Positions 29,680 through 40,641 of a stretch of 64,000 bases of DNA are shown in pieces. The translations under genes were made by a program, and so were the position numbers. How positions within the stretch are numbered: position 1 is the stretch's first letter; every line of letters begins with the position of its first letter. This DNA is from Lentilactobacillus raoultii (GTDB lineage Bacteria; Bacillota; Bacilli; Lactobacillales; Lactobacillaceae), in the NCBI RefSeq assembly GCF_900411375.1, contig NZ_LS422984.1, forward strand, positions 150,510 to 214,509. The letters are read 5' to 3'. Below the pieces are notes generated by a model, which worked only from the letters and a program-made list of their open reading frames with translations, was not told the origin of the DNA and did no database searches.

Positions 29680-29704
29680 TGTTTGGAATGGAAGGAATAA
29701 AAAG

Positions 29705-30745
29705 TTGAAAACAAATTATACTTTAGAGGATTTTGACTATCAGTTACCTCACGAATTAATTGCACAGACACCGATTAAGGATCGGGATGAATCACGCTTA
29801 CTGGTTTTGAACCGAAAAACTGGTGAAATGCAGGATCGCCGATTTTATAACATTATTGATTATCTAAATCCCGGGGATGCACTTGTTATGAATGATTCAA
29901 AAGTGATGCCCGCACGAATTTATGGGGTTAAAAAAGAGACTGGTGCTCATATTGAAGTTTTATTACTTCATAACATTGAAGGCGATCGGTGGGAAACACT
30001 GATGAAACCAGCTAAACGTGCCAAGGTAGGAACGGTAATTGACTTTGGCGAGGGACAATTACAGGCGGTTGTGACTAAAGAACTGGATCATGGTGGCCGG
30101 GAGATCGAATTTAAGTATAATGGCATTTTCATTGAAATCTTGGAACGGCTGGGTGAGACCCCACTGCCACCTTACATTAAGGCAAAGTTGGATGATCCTG
30201 ATCGCTACCAAACAGTTTACGCAAAGGAAATGGGATCGGCTGCCGCACCGACTGCTGGTCTTCACTGGACTAAGGATCTACTTCAAAAAGTAGCTGATAA
30301 AGGTGTCCATCTGGTTTATCTTACGTTACACGTTGGTTTAGGTACTTTTCGCCCGGTTGAAGAAGACAATATCGAAGATCATAAAATGCATAGTGAATTC
30401 TACCGATTATCAGATGAAGCGGCCCAGACTTTAAATCAAGTTCGGCAAGCAGGTGGAAAAATTGTGGCAACTGGAACCACTTCTATTCGAACGCTGGAAA
30501 CCGTGGGAACAAAATTTAACGGCGAGATTCATCCTGATTCCGGATGGACAGACATTTTCATTAAACCCGGTTATCATTGGAAAGTAGTGGATTCGTTTAT
30601 TACCAACTTTCATTTGCCCAAATCAACGCTTGTAATGCTGGTGGCTTCTTTTACAGGCCGTGAAAATATTTTGAACGCTTATCAGCATGCGATTGCAGAA
30701 AAATACCGATTTTTTAGTTTCGGTGATGCAATGTATATCCATTAG
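29705..30745 (+). CDS. queA: S-adenosylmethionine:tRNA ribosyltransferase-isomerase QueA
   Basis: Transfers ribose from SAM to preQ1 in tRNA, forming epoxyqueuosine. The [15 protein letters not shown] start and the [15 protein letters not shown] and [10 protein letters not shown] motifs of the family are present. 346 aa, TTG start after GGAAGGAATAA. Sits with tgt; together they make two steps of queuosine insertion. No preQ1 synthesis genes are in the window. Confidence 0.96.
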   Translation: MKTNYTLEDFDYQLPHELIAQTPIKDRDESRLLVLNRKTGEMQDRRFYNIIDYLNPGDALVMNDSKVMPARIYGVKKETGAHIEVLLLHNIEGDRWETLMKPAKRAKVGTVIDFGEGQLQAVVTKELDHGGREIEFKYNGIFIEILERLGETPLPPYIKAKLDDPDRYQTVYAKEMGSAAAPTAGLHWTKDLLQKVADKGVHLVYLTLHVGLGTFRPVEEDNIEDHKMHSEFYRLSDEAAQTLNQVRQAGGKIVATGTTSIRTLETVGTKFNGEIHPDSGWTDIFIKPGYHWKVVDSFITNFHLPKSTLVMLVASFTGRENILNAYQHAIAEKYRFFSFGDAMYIH

Positions 30746-31906
<1,161 letters not shown>

Positions 31907-31916
31907 CTATGGACGG

Positions 31917-31946
31917 TTGACAAGTTATTTGGTAAAGTATTGTTAT
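31917..31946 (+). promoter_or_regulatory. Candidate promoter for yajC
   Basis: TTGACA (31917-31922) with TGTTAT (31941-31946) 18 bp on; a moderate match. Confidence 0.4.
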
Positions 31947-31967
31947 AGAAGGTGTGGGTGAAAAATT

Positions 31968-32387
31968 TTGAACAACGGTTCTATTTATTCAATTTTAATG
32001 ATTGTTGTTTTATTTGGGTTAATGTATTTTTTAATGATTCGACCACAAAGAAAACAACAGCAAAAGCGTCAGGAACAACTATCAAAGGTTAAACCAGGCG
32101 ATCAGGTTGTGACAATTGGCCGGCTTCATGGTGTCATTGATGAGATTAATGAAGCTGACAAGACAGTGACGCTTGATTGTGATGGCATTTACCTGGTTTT
32201 TGATTTAAGCGCAATTGCACAAGTTAAGCAACCAGCTGTAGCAGCTTCTACGGCAACAAACGCGCCGACTACAGATACTTCTCAAAACCAGTCTGATACT
32301 AAGACTGATACCGAAGCACCTTCGGATCAGGCAAATCAAAAATCCGCTGAAAAGCCGGCAGATGATTCCAAAGCTGAAGATAAGTAA
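31968..32387 (+). CDS. yajC: Preprotein translocase subunit YajC
   Basis: Accessory membrane component of the SecDF complex. One membrane helix (about residues 5-23, ILMIVVLFGLMYFLMI), the RPQRKQQQ basic hinge and the compact cytoplasmic domain to about residue 85. The last 50 residues are an acidic Ser/Thr/Asp/Glu/Lys tail absent from short YajC proteins. TTG start with GGTGTGGGTG. Its place after tgt is conserved. Confidence 0.9.
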   Translation: MNNGSIYSILMIVVLFGLMYFLMIRPQRKQQQKRQEQLSKVKPGDQVVTIGRLHGVIDEINEADKTVTLDCDGIYLVFDLSAIAQVKQPAVAASTATNAPTTDTSQNQSDTKTDTEAPSDQANQKSAEKPADDSKAEDK

Positions 32388-32396
32388 ACTAGAAAA

Positions 32397-32436
32397 GGTT
32401 GGAAGCAGAACAGTGTTTTGTACCAACCGTTTTTTT
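32397..32436 (+). terminator. Terminator after yajC
   Basis: GGTTGG (32397-32402) pairs with CCAACC (32423-32428) followed by seven Ts. One of three look-alike hairpins in the window (see 58628 and 60102). Confidence 0.75.
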
Positions 32437-32446
32437 CGGAAGCTTA

Positions 32447-32460
32447 AGAACATACGTTTA
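32447..32460 (+). promoter_or_regulatory. LexA-like box of dinB
   Basis: AGAACATACGTTTA resembles CGAAC-N4-GTTCG and shares its ACATACGTTT core with the ruvA box. It lies 22 bases before the dinB start. No clear -10/-35 is visible here. Confidence 0.6.
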
Positions 32461-32482
32461 ATGAGTGGCGGAGATGATAACG

Positions 32483-33574
32483 ATGGCAGTAACTTCTCGA
32501 AAAATAATTCATGTCGATATGGATGCTTTTTATGCGTCAATTGAAGAACGGAAAGATCCAACATTAAAAACGCGCCCGTTGATTGTTGCTCGTGACCCCA
32601 AACAAACCGGTGGTAGAGGCGTTGTCACAACAGCAAACTATGTTGCCAGAAAATACGGAGTTCATTCGGCAATGAGCGTTCAAAAAGCACTTGAGTTATG
32701 TCCTCAAGCTACTTTTCGCTTTTCAGGTTTTAAGCTTTACCGAGCGGTTTCAGAGCAGATTCATCAAATCTTTCACGAATATACGGAGATGGTTGAGTAC
32801 GTGGCACTGGATGAAGCCTACCTTGATGTGACACATAATAAACGTCATTTAGATGATGCCATTCAGGTTGGTCGGATGATTCAATCTGAGATTTTAAGAA
32901 AAACCAGTTTGACTTGTTCCGTAGGCGTTTCTTATAATAAATTTTTAGCTAAAGAAGCCTCTGATTATGCGAAGCCGTTTGGGATAACTGTCATTTCACC
33001 CAAGGATGCTTTAGAATTTTTAAAAAGGCTCCCCATCGAAAAATTTAGAGGGGTTGGTAAAAAAACGGTTCCTAAGATGCATTTGCTTGGGATTAAGAAT
33101 GGTGCTGATTTGTTAACCTGGTCCCAGATGGATTTAATCAAACAGTTTGGTAAATTTGGCTACGTGCTTTATCAGCGGGCCCGTGGGGTTGATCATCGGC
33201 CGGTTGAGTACCAACGGATTCGAAAATCTATTGGTAAAGAGCGGACATTTGGACCTGAAATTGAGACGCAGGATCAGGTTGATGATCACTTGATGCGCAT
33301 TGCGGAGTTGGTTACTTCAGAAATGGCTAAAAAGAAGAAACATGGAAAAACATTGGTGTTGAAAATTCGCTACAAAGATTTTTCAACATTTACCAAACGG
33401 GTCACCTTTGACAATTACATTAAAAACGATGCCAACGAGTATTTTTCATTAGCAAGTGATTTATTGACTGAAATGCCGGATATCACATCTGGGGTTCGAC
33501 TATTAGGAATTACGTTAACCAATTTGGCGGATCTGAACTATGAAAATATTGTGTTAGATTTATTTAACAGGTGA
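32483..33574 (+). CDS. dinB: DNA polymerase IV (Y family)
   Basis: Translesion, error-prone polymerase. Catalytic acids are in [14 protein letters not shown] (about residues 8-21) and [11 protein letters not shown] (about 103-113). 363 aa from the ATG at 32483, which has GGCGGAG upstream; a GTG 18 bases earlier is part of the leader. A little-finger domain follows from about 240. The LexA-like box argues for SOS induction. Confidence 0.95.
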   Translation: MAVTSRKIIHVDMDAFYASIEERKDPTLKTRPLIVARDPKQTGGRGVVTTANYVARKYGVHSAMSVQKALELCPQATFRFSGFKLYRAVSEQIHQIFHEYTEMVEYVALDEAYLDVTHNKRHLDDAIQVGRMIQSEILRKTSLTCSVGVSYNKFLAKEASDYAKPFGITVISPKDALEFLKRLPIEKFRGVGKKTVPKMHLLGIKNGADLLTWSQMDLIKQFGKFGYVLYQRARGVDHRPVEYQRIRKSIGKERTFGPEIETQDQVDDHLMRIAELVTSEMAKKKKHGKTLVLKIRYKDFSTFTKRVTFDNYIKNDANEYFSLASDLLTEMPDITSGVRLLGITLTNLADLNYENIVLDLFNR

Positions 33575-33609
33575 AACTATTTTAAGCAGAATGTTTATCT
33601 AATTAGTTA

Positions 33610-33716
33610 TTTAGTGTATACTAAAGTGTTCCAAAGATGATATTATAAATAGTTTAGTCACCGTTAGCGTTGGGATGGACAGTCAAGTCTTCGCTAAATA
33701 ATTTGAGAGTGGTGAC
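33610..33716 (+). other. Structured leader ahead of nrnA
   Basis: The 182-bp gap has TTTAGT-GTAT-ACTAAA (33610-33625) over a possible -10 (TATACT), then a nested fold: GTCACC/GGTGAC (33657-33662, 33711-33716) outside TTAGCG/CGCTAA (33664-33669, 33692-33697), with GAC/GTC in the apical loop. It is not a T box, as the TGG-ACC core is missing, and I do not recognise the family. Confidence 0.5.
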
Positions 33717-33756
33717 ACATTCGAATATCAAATAAGTTTATAAGAGGTAATTTAGA

Positions 33757-34704
33757 ATGTCCGTTCAAGAACAAATTTTAGATCAAATTAAGCAACATAA
33801 AAGAATCATTATTCACCGACACAAGCGGCCGGATCCTGATGCAATTGGATCACAACTTGGCTTGGCAGAAATGATTAAAGCTTCTTTCCCAGATAAGCAA
33901 GTCTTGTGTGCCGGAAAAAATTTTCCAGGTTTTAAATGGCTGGGAATGGCGGATGAAATTAAGGATGATCAATATCAAGGAGCACTCGTGATTGTCGTTG
34001 ATACGGCTAATCAACCCCGAGTTGACGATGATCGTTACACAAAGGGCGCTGCTTTGGTCAAAATTGATCATCACCCAAATGATGATCAATTTGGTGATTT
34101 GATGTGGGTTGTCCCGGAAGCTTCCAGTACATCCGAGTTGGTTTTTGATTTCTTTAAAAAATTCCAATCAGAGTTGACGCTTTCTGATGAAGGTGCTCGA
34201 TTATTATACGCGGGAATTGTTGGTGATACTGGTCGATTTATGTATCCATCAACTTCCTCACACACATTTGAAGTAGCAGCTCAACTAACCCAGTATCATT
34301 TTTCCGCTAGTGACGTTAACCAGGCTGAGGATGAAATCGATTTACCGCTGGCCCGCTTATCAGCCTATACTTATGAAAATCTTAAGATACTAGCTAGTGG
34401 CGCTGCTTATCTGATCTTGTCCAACGAGGTTTTACAGCCCTTTGGTTTAGGGGATGAAAGCACCTCTTCCATTGTGCCGCTACCGGGTCGACTTAAGGAA
34501 GTTCTGTCTTGGGCTATTTTTGTCCAACAAAAAGAGGGCAATTACCGAATTAGGTTACGGTCAAAGGGGCCGGAAATTAACGAACTTGCCAAAAGATACG
34601 GCGGAGGTGGCCATCCCCTGGCAAGTGGAGCGGTTGTTGAAAATGATGACCAGATTAAAACCTTCATCCATGACTTAGATGAGTTGGTTCGAAAAAGTAA
34701 ATAG
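33757..34704 (+). CDS. nrnA: DHH/DHHA1 phosphoesterase (NrnA-like nanoRNase / pAp phosphatase)
   Basis: Probably degrades 2-5-nt RNAs and dephosphorylates pAp. The RPDPDAIGSQ string (about residues 26-35), DTANQPR, the DHH signature KIDHHPND (about 108-115) and the C-terminal DHHA1 glycine motif GGGGHPLASGA are all present. 315 aa. ATG after AAGAGGTAA. It is co-directional with a DEAD-box helicase 8 bp downstream, so both may serve RNA turnover. Confidence 0.88.
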   Translation: MSVQEQILDQIKQHKRIIIHRHKRPDPDAIGSQLGLAEMIKASFPDKQVLCAGKNFPGFKWLGMADEIKDDQYQGALVIVVDTANQPRVDDDRYTKGAALVKIDHHPNDDQFGDLMWVVPEASSTSELVFDFFKKFQSELTLSDEGARLLYAGIVGDTGRFMYPSTSSHTFEVAAQLTQYHFSASDVNQAEDEIDLPLARLSAYTYENLKILASGAAYLILSNEVLQPFGLGDESTSSIVPLPGRLKEVLSWAIFVQQKEGNYRIRLRSKGPEINELAKRYGGGGHPLASGAVVENDDQIKTFIHDLDELVRKSK

Positions 34705-34712
34705 GAGAATTT

Positions 34713-36074
34713 ATGACACAGTTTTCAGAATTTAATTTAAAGCCGTATATTCTAAATGCACTGGCTGACTTGAAATTTAGCCAGCCAACACCCGTTCAGG
34801 AAAAATTGATTCCAATTATTTTGCAGCATCGAGACGTTGTGGGCCAATCCGCAACGGGGAGTGGGAAAACCCACGCCTTTTTGCTGCCGATCTTTAATGA
34901 ATTGGATCCAGACCTTAATGAAGTTCAAGCAGTTATTACAACACCCAGTCGGGAGCTGGCCTATCAAATTATTGATGCGGCTAAACAGATTGCCAAATTT
35001 AGTCCTAAACCAATTTCAATTGGGGGCTATGTGGGGGGCACAGACAAGAAACGTCAAGAGGCACATCTGAAAAGAGAACAACCTCAACTGATCGTTGGGA
35101 CACCTGGTCGGGTTTGGGATCTTATCTCTAATGGCGGCCTTGATGTGCATACAGCTTCTAAATTGGTGATCGACGAAGCTGATATGACATTGGACATGGG
35201 CTTCTTGGATGTTGTTGACCATATTGCGGCCAGTTTTGGTCAACATGTCCAGATGTTGGTCTTTTCAGCTACAATTCCGCAAAAATTAACTGTCTTTTTA
35301 AAAAAATATATGGATCAACCCGTTATAGAAGAAATCCCGGTTTCTTCAATTATCAGTCCAACAATTGATAATTGGTTGATTTCAACCAAGGGTCAAGATA
35401 AAAATCAGCTTATTTATAAGTTATTAACTATCGGTGAGCCCTATTTAGTTTTGATTTTTGCTAACACTCGAAAACGCGTTGAAGAATTGACAGACTATTT
35501 GCGGGGTCAGGGATTAAAGGTTGCGATGATTCATGGTGGTGTCAAGCCTCGTGAGCGAAAACAAGTCATGAAACGGGTTAAGAATTTAGAGTTTCAATTT
35601 GTGGTTGCCACAGACTTGGCTGCAAGAGGAATTGACATTGAGGGTGTTTCACACGTCATCAATGATGATATTCCAACTGAAGATCTTGAATTTTTTATTC
35701 ATCGGGTTGGTCGGACAGGCCGAAACGGAATGCCCGGAACCTCCATTACGTTGTATTCGCCGGATGAAGAAAAAGAAGTTGAAGAGCTTGAGGAAATGGG
35801 AATTCATTTCAAGCCTAAAGCATTAAAAGACCATTCAATTATTGATACTTACGATCGAAGGCGACGCCAAACTCACCATAAGAAACGAGAAAAGCTTGAT
35901 CCAACAATGATTGGTTTAATTAAGAAAAAGAAGAAAAAAGTTAAACCAGGATATAAACGCCAAATCAAAATGTCAATTGCCCGCAAAGAGGAGATGGATC
36001 GGCGAGTATCAAAACGTGAACAGGCCAAAACAAAGCGTAAACATCGTAAACAAAGTTCTAAGCGTTATAAGTAA
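34713..36074 (+). CDS. cshB: DEAD-box RNA helicase (CshB-like)
   Basis: ATP-dependent RNA remodelling. Q motif near FSQPTPVQEKLI, motif I ATGSGKT (about residues 46-52), motif II as DEAD (VIDEADMTL), motif III SAT and motif VI HRVGRTGR. The C-terminal 70 residues are strongly basic with KKKKKKVKPGYKR, which resembles Bacillus CshB (YqfR) more than CshA. 453 aa; ATG after AGGAGAA. Confidence 0.88.
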   Translation: MTQFSEFNLKPYILNALADLKFSQPTPVQEKLIPIILQHRDVVGQSATGSGKTHAFLLPIFNELDPDLNEVQAVITTPSRELAYQIIDAAKQIAKFSPKPISIGGYVGGTDKKRQEAHLKREQPQLIVGTPGRVWDLISNGGLDVHTASKLVIDEADMTLDMGFLDVVDHIAASFGQHVQMLVFSATIPQKLTVFLKKYMDQPVIEEIPVSSIISPTIDNWLISTKGQDKNQLIYKLLTIGEPYLVLIFANTRKRVEELTDYLRGQGLKVAMIHGGVKPRERKQVMKRVKNLEFQFVVATDLAARGIDIEGVSHVINDDIPTEDLEFFIHRVGRTGRNGMPGTSITLYSPDEEKEVEELEEMGIHFKPKALKDHSIIDTYDRRRRQTHHKKREKLDPTMIGLIKKKKKKVKPGYKRQIKMSIARKEEMDRRVSKREQAKTKRKHRKQSSKRYK

Positions 36075-36200
36075 AGGTTGTCGCAGTAATTTACGGTATC
36101 TGAGTAACTGAAACAGCAATTTAAAATTAATCATCTGTGTTTAGCCGAATAAGATGATCGTCATTCACTCAGAATTTTGCTTAATTTTGAATAAAGGTAA

Positions 36201-36229
36201 TTGACATCAATTTCTCAAAAAAGTATACT
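36201..36229 (+). promoter_or_regulatory. Promoter for alaS leader
   Basis: Consensus -35 TTGACA (36201-36206), 17-bp spacer, -10 TATACT (36224-36229), the strongest promoter match in the window. Confidence 0.75.
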
Positions 36230-36233
36230 TTGA

Positions 36234-36432
36234 ATGTCTTAAGAATATGTTAGGTCGAATTATTTTTCAGAAACGTTTTGGGTGATGTGAAAAGCGATTT
36301 AATCGATCTGATGCTCTCTTAACGAAATGATAACTAAACACAAGCTCTATTTAGAGATAAAAAGTGGTTACGATTAAACATCGTTGCAATCAGAGTGGTA
36401 CCGCGTCAACCGGCGTCTCTGTTAGCAACGGT
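36234..36432 (+). promoter_or_regulatory. T-box leader of alaS
   Basis: Stem I lower helix TTAAGA/TCTTAA (about 36239 and 36317) and upper helix AGGTCGA/TCGATCT frame an internal loop whose 3' strand is GAT-GCT-C: GCT (36313-36315) is the alanine specifier. The T-box AGAGTGGTACCGCG is at 36392-36405. The terminator that follows (ACCG...CGGT, then TTTTATTTT) is short. The region 36075-36464 is otherwise empty. Confidence 0.9.
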
Positions 36433-36464
36433 GTTTTATTTTGGTTAAAGAGGAGATATTGGTA

Positions 36465-39107
36465 ATGAAGAATTTAAGCAGTGGTCAAGTTAGACAAATG
36501 TTTTTAGATTTTTTCCAAGAAAAGGGACACACGATTGAACCAAGTGCTTCTTTAATTCCGGTGGATGATCCTACTTTACTCTGGATTAATTCCGGAGTTG
36601 CTACCATGAAAAAATATTTTGATGGCTCGGTTGTTCCAAAGAACCCACGAATGACAAGTTCACAAAAAAGTATTCGGACAAATGATATTGAAAATGTCGG
36701 GAAAACCCCTCGTCATCATACCTTGTTTGAGATGCTTGGGAATTTTTCAGTAGGTGACTACTTTAAAAAAGAGGCCATTACATGGGCATTCGAGTTATTA
36801 ACGTCACCCAAGTGGTTTGGTTGGGATAAGGATAAACTGTATATGACCGTTTATCCAAAAGATACTGATGCTAAGAAATATTGGGAAGCAGTTGGTGTTT
36901 CGCCGGACCACATTATTGAAATAGAAGATAATTTCTGGGATATTGGTCAGGGGCCTTCTGGACCTGACTCGGAGATTTTTTATGATCGTGGTGCCGACTT
37001 TGATGAACTGGCACCCGACGATCCAGAAAACTATCCTGGCGGGGAAAATGATCGATGGCTAGAAGTTTGGAATATTGTGTTCTCACAGTTTAATCATACC
37101 CCGCAGGATACTTACGAACCGCTTCCACGTAAAAACATTGATACTGGGATGGGATTAGAACGCGTTGTTTCAATCTTTCAACATGCACGGACTAATTTTG
37201 AGACCGATTTGTTTTTGCCGATGATTAGGAAGACGGAAACTTTTAGTGACCATAAAAAATACGGTGTTAATAAGCAGGATGACGTTGCTTTTAGAATTAT
37301 TGCCGACCATGCGCGGGCTATTACGGTTGCCATTGGTGATGGTGCATTACCGTCCAATGTTGGTCGAGGATATGTCATTCGACGATTAATTCGGCGGGCA
37401 ATTGTTAATGGTCGTCGATTAGGCATTCAATCATCATTTCTGTATAAATTAGCCCCGGTTGTAGGCGAAACGTTGAAGTCTTATTACCCAGAGGTTCTTG
37501 AGCAGCATGACTATATTGAAAAAGTAATTCATTCTGAAGAGGATCGGTTTAACGAAACCTTAGCAGATGGCTTAAAATTACTGCATGAGGTAATTGATGA
37601 CGCTAAAACACAACAGAAAGCCCAAATTGACGGCCCAACTGCGTTTAAATTGTATGATACCTATGGGTTCCCATATGAGTTAACCAAAGAAGAAGCAGCT
37701 GATGCAGGACTTGGTGTTGACAGACATGGTTTTGAAGTAGAAATGCAGAAACAAAAACAGCGGGCTCGTGATGCTAGAAGTGGCGCGAAATCAATGGGCA
37801 TTCAGCGTGATCTACTGGTAAAGGTTAAAGATGATAGCCAATATGTCGGTTATGACACATTAGATGTTCAGGATGCGAAATTACTTGAAATTGTTGAAAA
37901 CGAAAAATTGGTTGATCATTCTAGGGAAGATAGTGTTGAACTGATTTTTGATAAGACACCGTTTTATGCAGAAATGGGTGGCCAAGTTGCAGATCGCGGC
38001 GTGATCCTCGATGAAAATGGGGATAAAGTCGCTGATGTCATTGATGTGCAGCATGCACCAAATGGCCAGAACCTTCATACTGTCAAAACGCAGGAATCAC
38101 TTATCAAGGGTCAGACTTATCATTTAGTTGTGGATCGGCTCTTCCATAGTCGGGTTGAAAAAAATCATACAGCGACTCATTTGCTTGACCAATCATTAAG
38201 AAACGTTTTGGGTGGCCATACGCAGCAAGCGGGATCACTGGTTGAACCTGATTATCTAAGATTTGATTTTAATCACTTTGGTCAGGTTACAGATGAAGAT
38301 TTGCAGAAAGTGGAACGACTGGTTAATAAGCAGATCTTTAAAGAAATTGATGTTAAGACGGTTGTTACCGATCCTAAAACGGGTAAAAAAATGGGTGCGA
38401 TTGCCTTATTTAGTGAAAAATACGGCGATAAGGTCCGAGTTGTCAGCATTGGTGATTTTTCCGTTGAATTCTGTGGTGGGACCCACGTTGCTAATACACG
38501 CGATATCGGGTTATTTAAAATTGTTTCCGAATCCGGTGTTGGTGCCGGTGTCCGTCGAATTGAAGCGGTAACATCACGTGATGCATTCAAACTGCTAAAT
38601 AATGAGGCCGAGGAATTAAAACATATTTCTCATGATTTGAAAGTGACACAATTGAAGGATGTGCCAACTAGAATTGATCAGCTTCAAGAAGAAATTAAGA
38701 ATTTAAAAACCAAACAGGCTTCTCTAGAGGCAAAATTAGCTGGCCAACAGGCTGAATCTGTCTTCAATCATAAGCAACAGGTTGGTCACACCACTATCAT
38801 TACTGGCATTATTAAAGATGCAGGGATGGAGCAACTCAGGCAGTTAGCAGACACGTGGCGTGATAAGGGATTGTCTGATGTATTGGTTTTGGGAACCGGA
38901 AGTGGCCAAAAAGCTAATCTGGTTGTTGCGGTTACCAATGACAAGATTAAAGCAGGCGTTAAAGCAGGTGATTTAATTAAATCAATTGCTTCGAATATCA
39001 AAGGTGGCGGCGGTGGTCGTCCAAATATGGCTCAAGCGGGTGGAAAAGATCCTTCTGGATTGGATAAAGCAATGAAGGCGGCTGTGGAATGGTTGGCTAA
39101 TCGATAA
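36465..39107 (+). CDS. alaS: Alanyl-tRNA synthetase
   Basis: Class II synthetase with editing domain. Catalytic core about residues 1-440, editing HTATHLLDQSL near 565 with CGGTH near 670, and the C-Ala dimer domain (GGGGGRPNMAQAGG) at the end. 880 aa from ATG at 36465, which has AGAGGAG nine bases upstream; the longer frame from 36441 lies inside the T-box leader. Runs towards ireB-ruvX, the conserved Firmicute order. Confidence 0.97.
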   Translation: MKNLSSGQVRQMFLDFFQEKGHTIEPSASLIPVDDPTLLWINSGVATMKKYFDGSVVPKNPRMTSSQKSIRTNDIENVGKTPRHHTLFEMLGNFSVGDYFKKEAITWAFELLTSPKWFGWDKDKLYMTVYPKDTDAKKYWEAVGVSPDHIIEIEDNFWDIGQGPSGPDSEIFYDRGADFDELAPDDPENYPGGENDRWLEVWNIVFSQFNHTPQDTYEPLPRKNIDTGMGLERVVSIFQHARTNFETDLFLPMIRKTETFSDHKKYGVNKQDDVAFRIIADHARAITVAIGDGALPSNVGRGYVIRRLIRRAIVNGRRLGIQSSFLYKLAPVVGETLKSYYPEVLEQHDYIEKVIHSEEDRFNETLADGLKLLHEVIDDAKTQQKAQIDGPTAFKLYDTYGFPYELTKEEAADAGLGVDRHGFEVEMQKQKQRARDARSGAKSMGIQRDLLVKVKDDSQYVGYDTLDVQDAKLLEIVENEKLVDHSREDSVELIFDKTPFYAEMGGQVADRGVILDENGDKVADVIDVQHAPNGQNLHTVKTQESLIKGQTYHLVVDRLFHSRVEKNHTATHLLDQSLRNVLGGHTQQAGSLVEPDYLRFDFNHFGQVTDEDLQKVERLVNKQIFKEIDVKTVVTDPKTGKKMGAIALFSEKYGDKVRVVSIGDFSVEFCGGTHVANTRDIGLFKIVSESGVGAGVRRIEAVTSRDAFKLLNNEAEELKHISHDLKVTQLKDVPTRIDQLQEEIKNLKTKQASLEAKLAGQQAESVFNHKQQVGHTTIITGIIKDAGMEQLRQLADTWRDKGLSDVLVLGTGSGQKANLVVAVTNDKIKAGVKAGDLIKSIASNIKGGGGGRPNMAQAGGKDPSGLDKAMKAAVEWLANR

Positions 39108-39150
39108 TTATTACACCAGCATTACATGTCGGTTACATTCGTTCACTTGA

Positions 39151-39179
39151 TTGTAGTTTCAACGATAATCAGTTAAAAT
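39151..39179 (+). promoter_or_regulatory. Promoter for ireB-ruvX-DUF1292
   Basis: TTGTAG (39151-39156), 17-bp spacer, TAAAAT (39174-39179). Confidence 0.5.
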
Positions 39180-39215
39180 TAATACAAATGACCTTACGTC
39201 ATAGAGGTGAATTGT

Positions 39216-39497
39216 ATGAGTTCGTTAGATAAAACCATGTTTTTTAACTTCAATGAAGATCAGCCAAAGGACGTTCGAGATACGTTATTAACAGTTTATA
39301 AAGCACTGGAAGAGAAGGGTTATAATCCATACAATCAAATTGTCGGTTATCTAATTTCCGGTGACCCTGCTTATATTCCACGCAATCTGGATGCTCGAAA
39401 TTTGATTAGAAGACATGAACGCGATGAAATTATTGAAGAGTTGGTTCGTTTTTATCTTGATAATCATCCAAACGATTCAAAAAAAGGTGAAAAATGA
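39216..39497 (+). CDS. ireB: IreB family protein (UPF0297)
   Basis: Small cytoplasmic protein; the Enterococcus member is a substrate of the Ser/Thr kinase IreK and a negative regulator of cephalosporin resistance. The [12 protein letters not shown] start, the [21 protein letters not shown] core and the [13 protein letters not shown] helix are family hallmarks. 93 aa; the ATG at 39216 follows AGAGGTGA, and an upstream GTG overlaps that site. It overlaps ruvX by 4 bp. No kinase gene is in the window. Confidence 0.93.
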   Translation: MSSLDKTMFFNFNEDQPKDVRDTLLTVYKALEEKGYNPYNQIVGYLISGDPAYIPRNLDARNLIRRHERDEIIEELVRFYLDNHPNDSKKGEK

Positions 39498-39928
39498 GAT
39501 TAATGGGATTAGATGTCGGCTCCAAGACGGTTGGAGTTGCAGTGAGTGATGCGCTAGGGTGGACTTCTCAGGGAGTTGAAATTATCTCTATCGATGAGGA
39601 TAATGGTGAATTTGGGTTACAACGGGTAGCTCAATTAGTTAAAAAGTATCAAGTTGACGGCTTTGTAATCGGTCTTCCGAAGAATATGAATAACTCTTTG
39701 GGCCCTAGAGCAGAAGCCTCGCAACAGTATGGTGATCGATTAGAAAAGAAATTTAATCTTCCGGTAGACTTTGAGGACGAACGCTTGACAACAGTTGAAG
39801 CACAGCGGATGCTAACTGAAGAGGCGGACATTTCACGAAGAAAACGTAAGAAGGTCATTGACAAGTTGGCTGCAGGTTTAATTCTGCAAAACTACTTGGA
39901 CCGAAAAGGAAAATTAACTAGAATATGA
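39494..39928 (+). CDS. ruvX: Putative pre-16S rRNA nuclease / Holliday junction resolvase-like RuvX (YqgF)
   Basis: RNase H-fold protein; the best supported role is maturation of the 16S rRNA 5' end. [15 protein letters not shown] (about residues 4-18) and the D/E-rich [10 protein letters not shown] region carry the metal ligands. 144 aa. ATGA overlap with ireB; the DUF1292 gene starts 12 bp after its stop. Confidence 0.93.
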   Translation: MRLMGLDVGSKTVGVAVSDALGWTSQGVEIISIDEDNGEFGLQRVAQLVKKYQVDGFVIGLPKNMNNSLGPRAEASQQYGDRLEKKFNLPVDFEDERLTTVEAQRMLTEEADISRRKRKKVIDKLAAGLILQNYLDRKGKLTRI

Positions 39929-39940
39929 GGTATGCAAAAT

Positions 39941-40270
39941 ATGGCAGAAGATCCAACACAACAACAAATTACGTTAGTCGATGATAATGGCGAGGAAACA
40001 CTCTACGACGTATTATTCACTTTTAAGTCAGAAGATTTCGATCGTTCCTACATTTTGATTTATCCTGCAGGTAAAAAAGATAATGAAGAGGTTGAAATTC
40101 AAGCTTATGCACTTCCTGCCGGTGATGACCCTAGCGATCCTCAAGGAGGAGAACTTCAGCCGATTCAGACTGATAAGGAATGGGATATGATTGAATCTGT
40201 TTTAAATACCTTTTTAGGTAGAGATGGTGACGATCAGAACGGCTCAGACAGCAATAGTGACAATCAGTAA
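39941..40270 (+). CDS. DUF1292 (YrzB) family protein
   Basis: Small acidic protein, 109 aa. The pattern EETLYDVLFTFKSEDF, YILIYPAG and QAYALP is that of DUF1292, always found near ireB-ruvX in Firmicutes. The function is unknown. ATG at 39941 has TGAGG nine bases upstream; the ATG at 39932 directly abuts it. The tail is Asp/Ser/Asn-rich. Confidence 0.88.
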   Translation: MAEDPTQQQITLVDDNGEETLYDVLFTFKSEDFDRSYILIYPAGKKDNEEVEIQAYALPAGDDPSDPQGGELQPIQTDKEWDMIESVLNTFLGRDGDDQNGSDSNSDNQ

Positions 40271-40306
40271 TTGATTATTATTTGAAATATCAGTGTAACA
40301 ATGACA

Positions 40307-40345
40307 AAGGGATTGAGTACAAAGTTTGGGCTCAGTCCTTTTTAG
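40307..40345 (+). terminator. Terminator after DUF1292 gene
   Basis: AAGGGATTGAG pairs with CTCAGTCCTT (with G-U pairs) and is followed by Ts. Confidence 0.7.
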
Positions 40346-40370
40346 TTGAATATTTTTAGGATGTGATTTA

Positions 40371-40634
40371 ATGTCAGAAAACGAGAAGCGGCGTTTCAAA
40401 ACGACAATCGGCGGGAAAAAGTATATTCTGGTTGGCAAAGGTTCAGATGAACATTTACAGGCTGTCTCAGACCTTCTTAATGAACAGTTAACGCAACTAC
40501 GTCGGGCGATGCCTAATGCTTCTGATGAACAGCGAGCCATTCTATCAGCCTTTAACGCAATTTCTAAACAATTTGAATTAGAAGAGCGATTGACTAAAAT
40601 TAAGGGTAAATCCCAGTCTCAAGAATTGGAGTGA
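40371..40634 (+). CDS. zapA: Cell division protein ZapA
   Basis: Small FtsZ-bundling protein, 87 aa. The beta-hairpin RRFKTTIGGKKYILVG and the Q/A-rich coiled-coil helix to the end match ZapA (YshA). ATG after AGGATG. cvpA follows after 7 bp and mutS2 overlaps that, an order (zapA-cvpA-mutS2) seen in Bacillus. Confidence 0.9.
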   Translation: MSENEKRRFKTTIGGKKYILVGKGSDEHLQAVSDLLNEQLTQLRRAMPNASDEQRAILSAFNAISKQFELEERLTKIKGKSQSQELE

Positions 40635-40641
40635 CCAATCC

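Noticed and set aside
36217-36232. AAAGTATACTTT palindrome as an operator
   Set aside because: It coincides with the -10 of a consensus promoter; symmetry is explained by TATACT and its flanks.
39188-39202. ATGAC/GTCAT hairpin near the ireB start
   Set aside because: Only five pairs; expected by chance at this scale.
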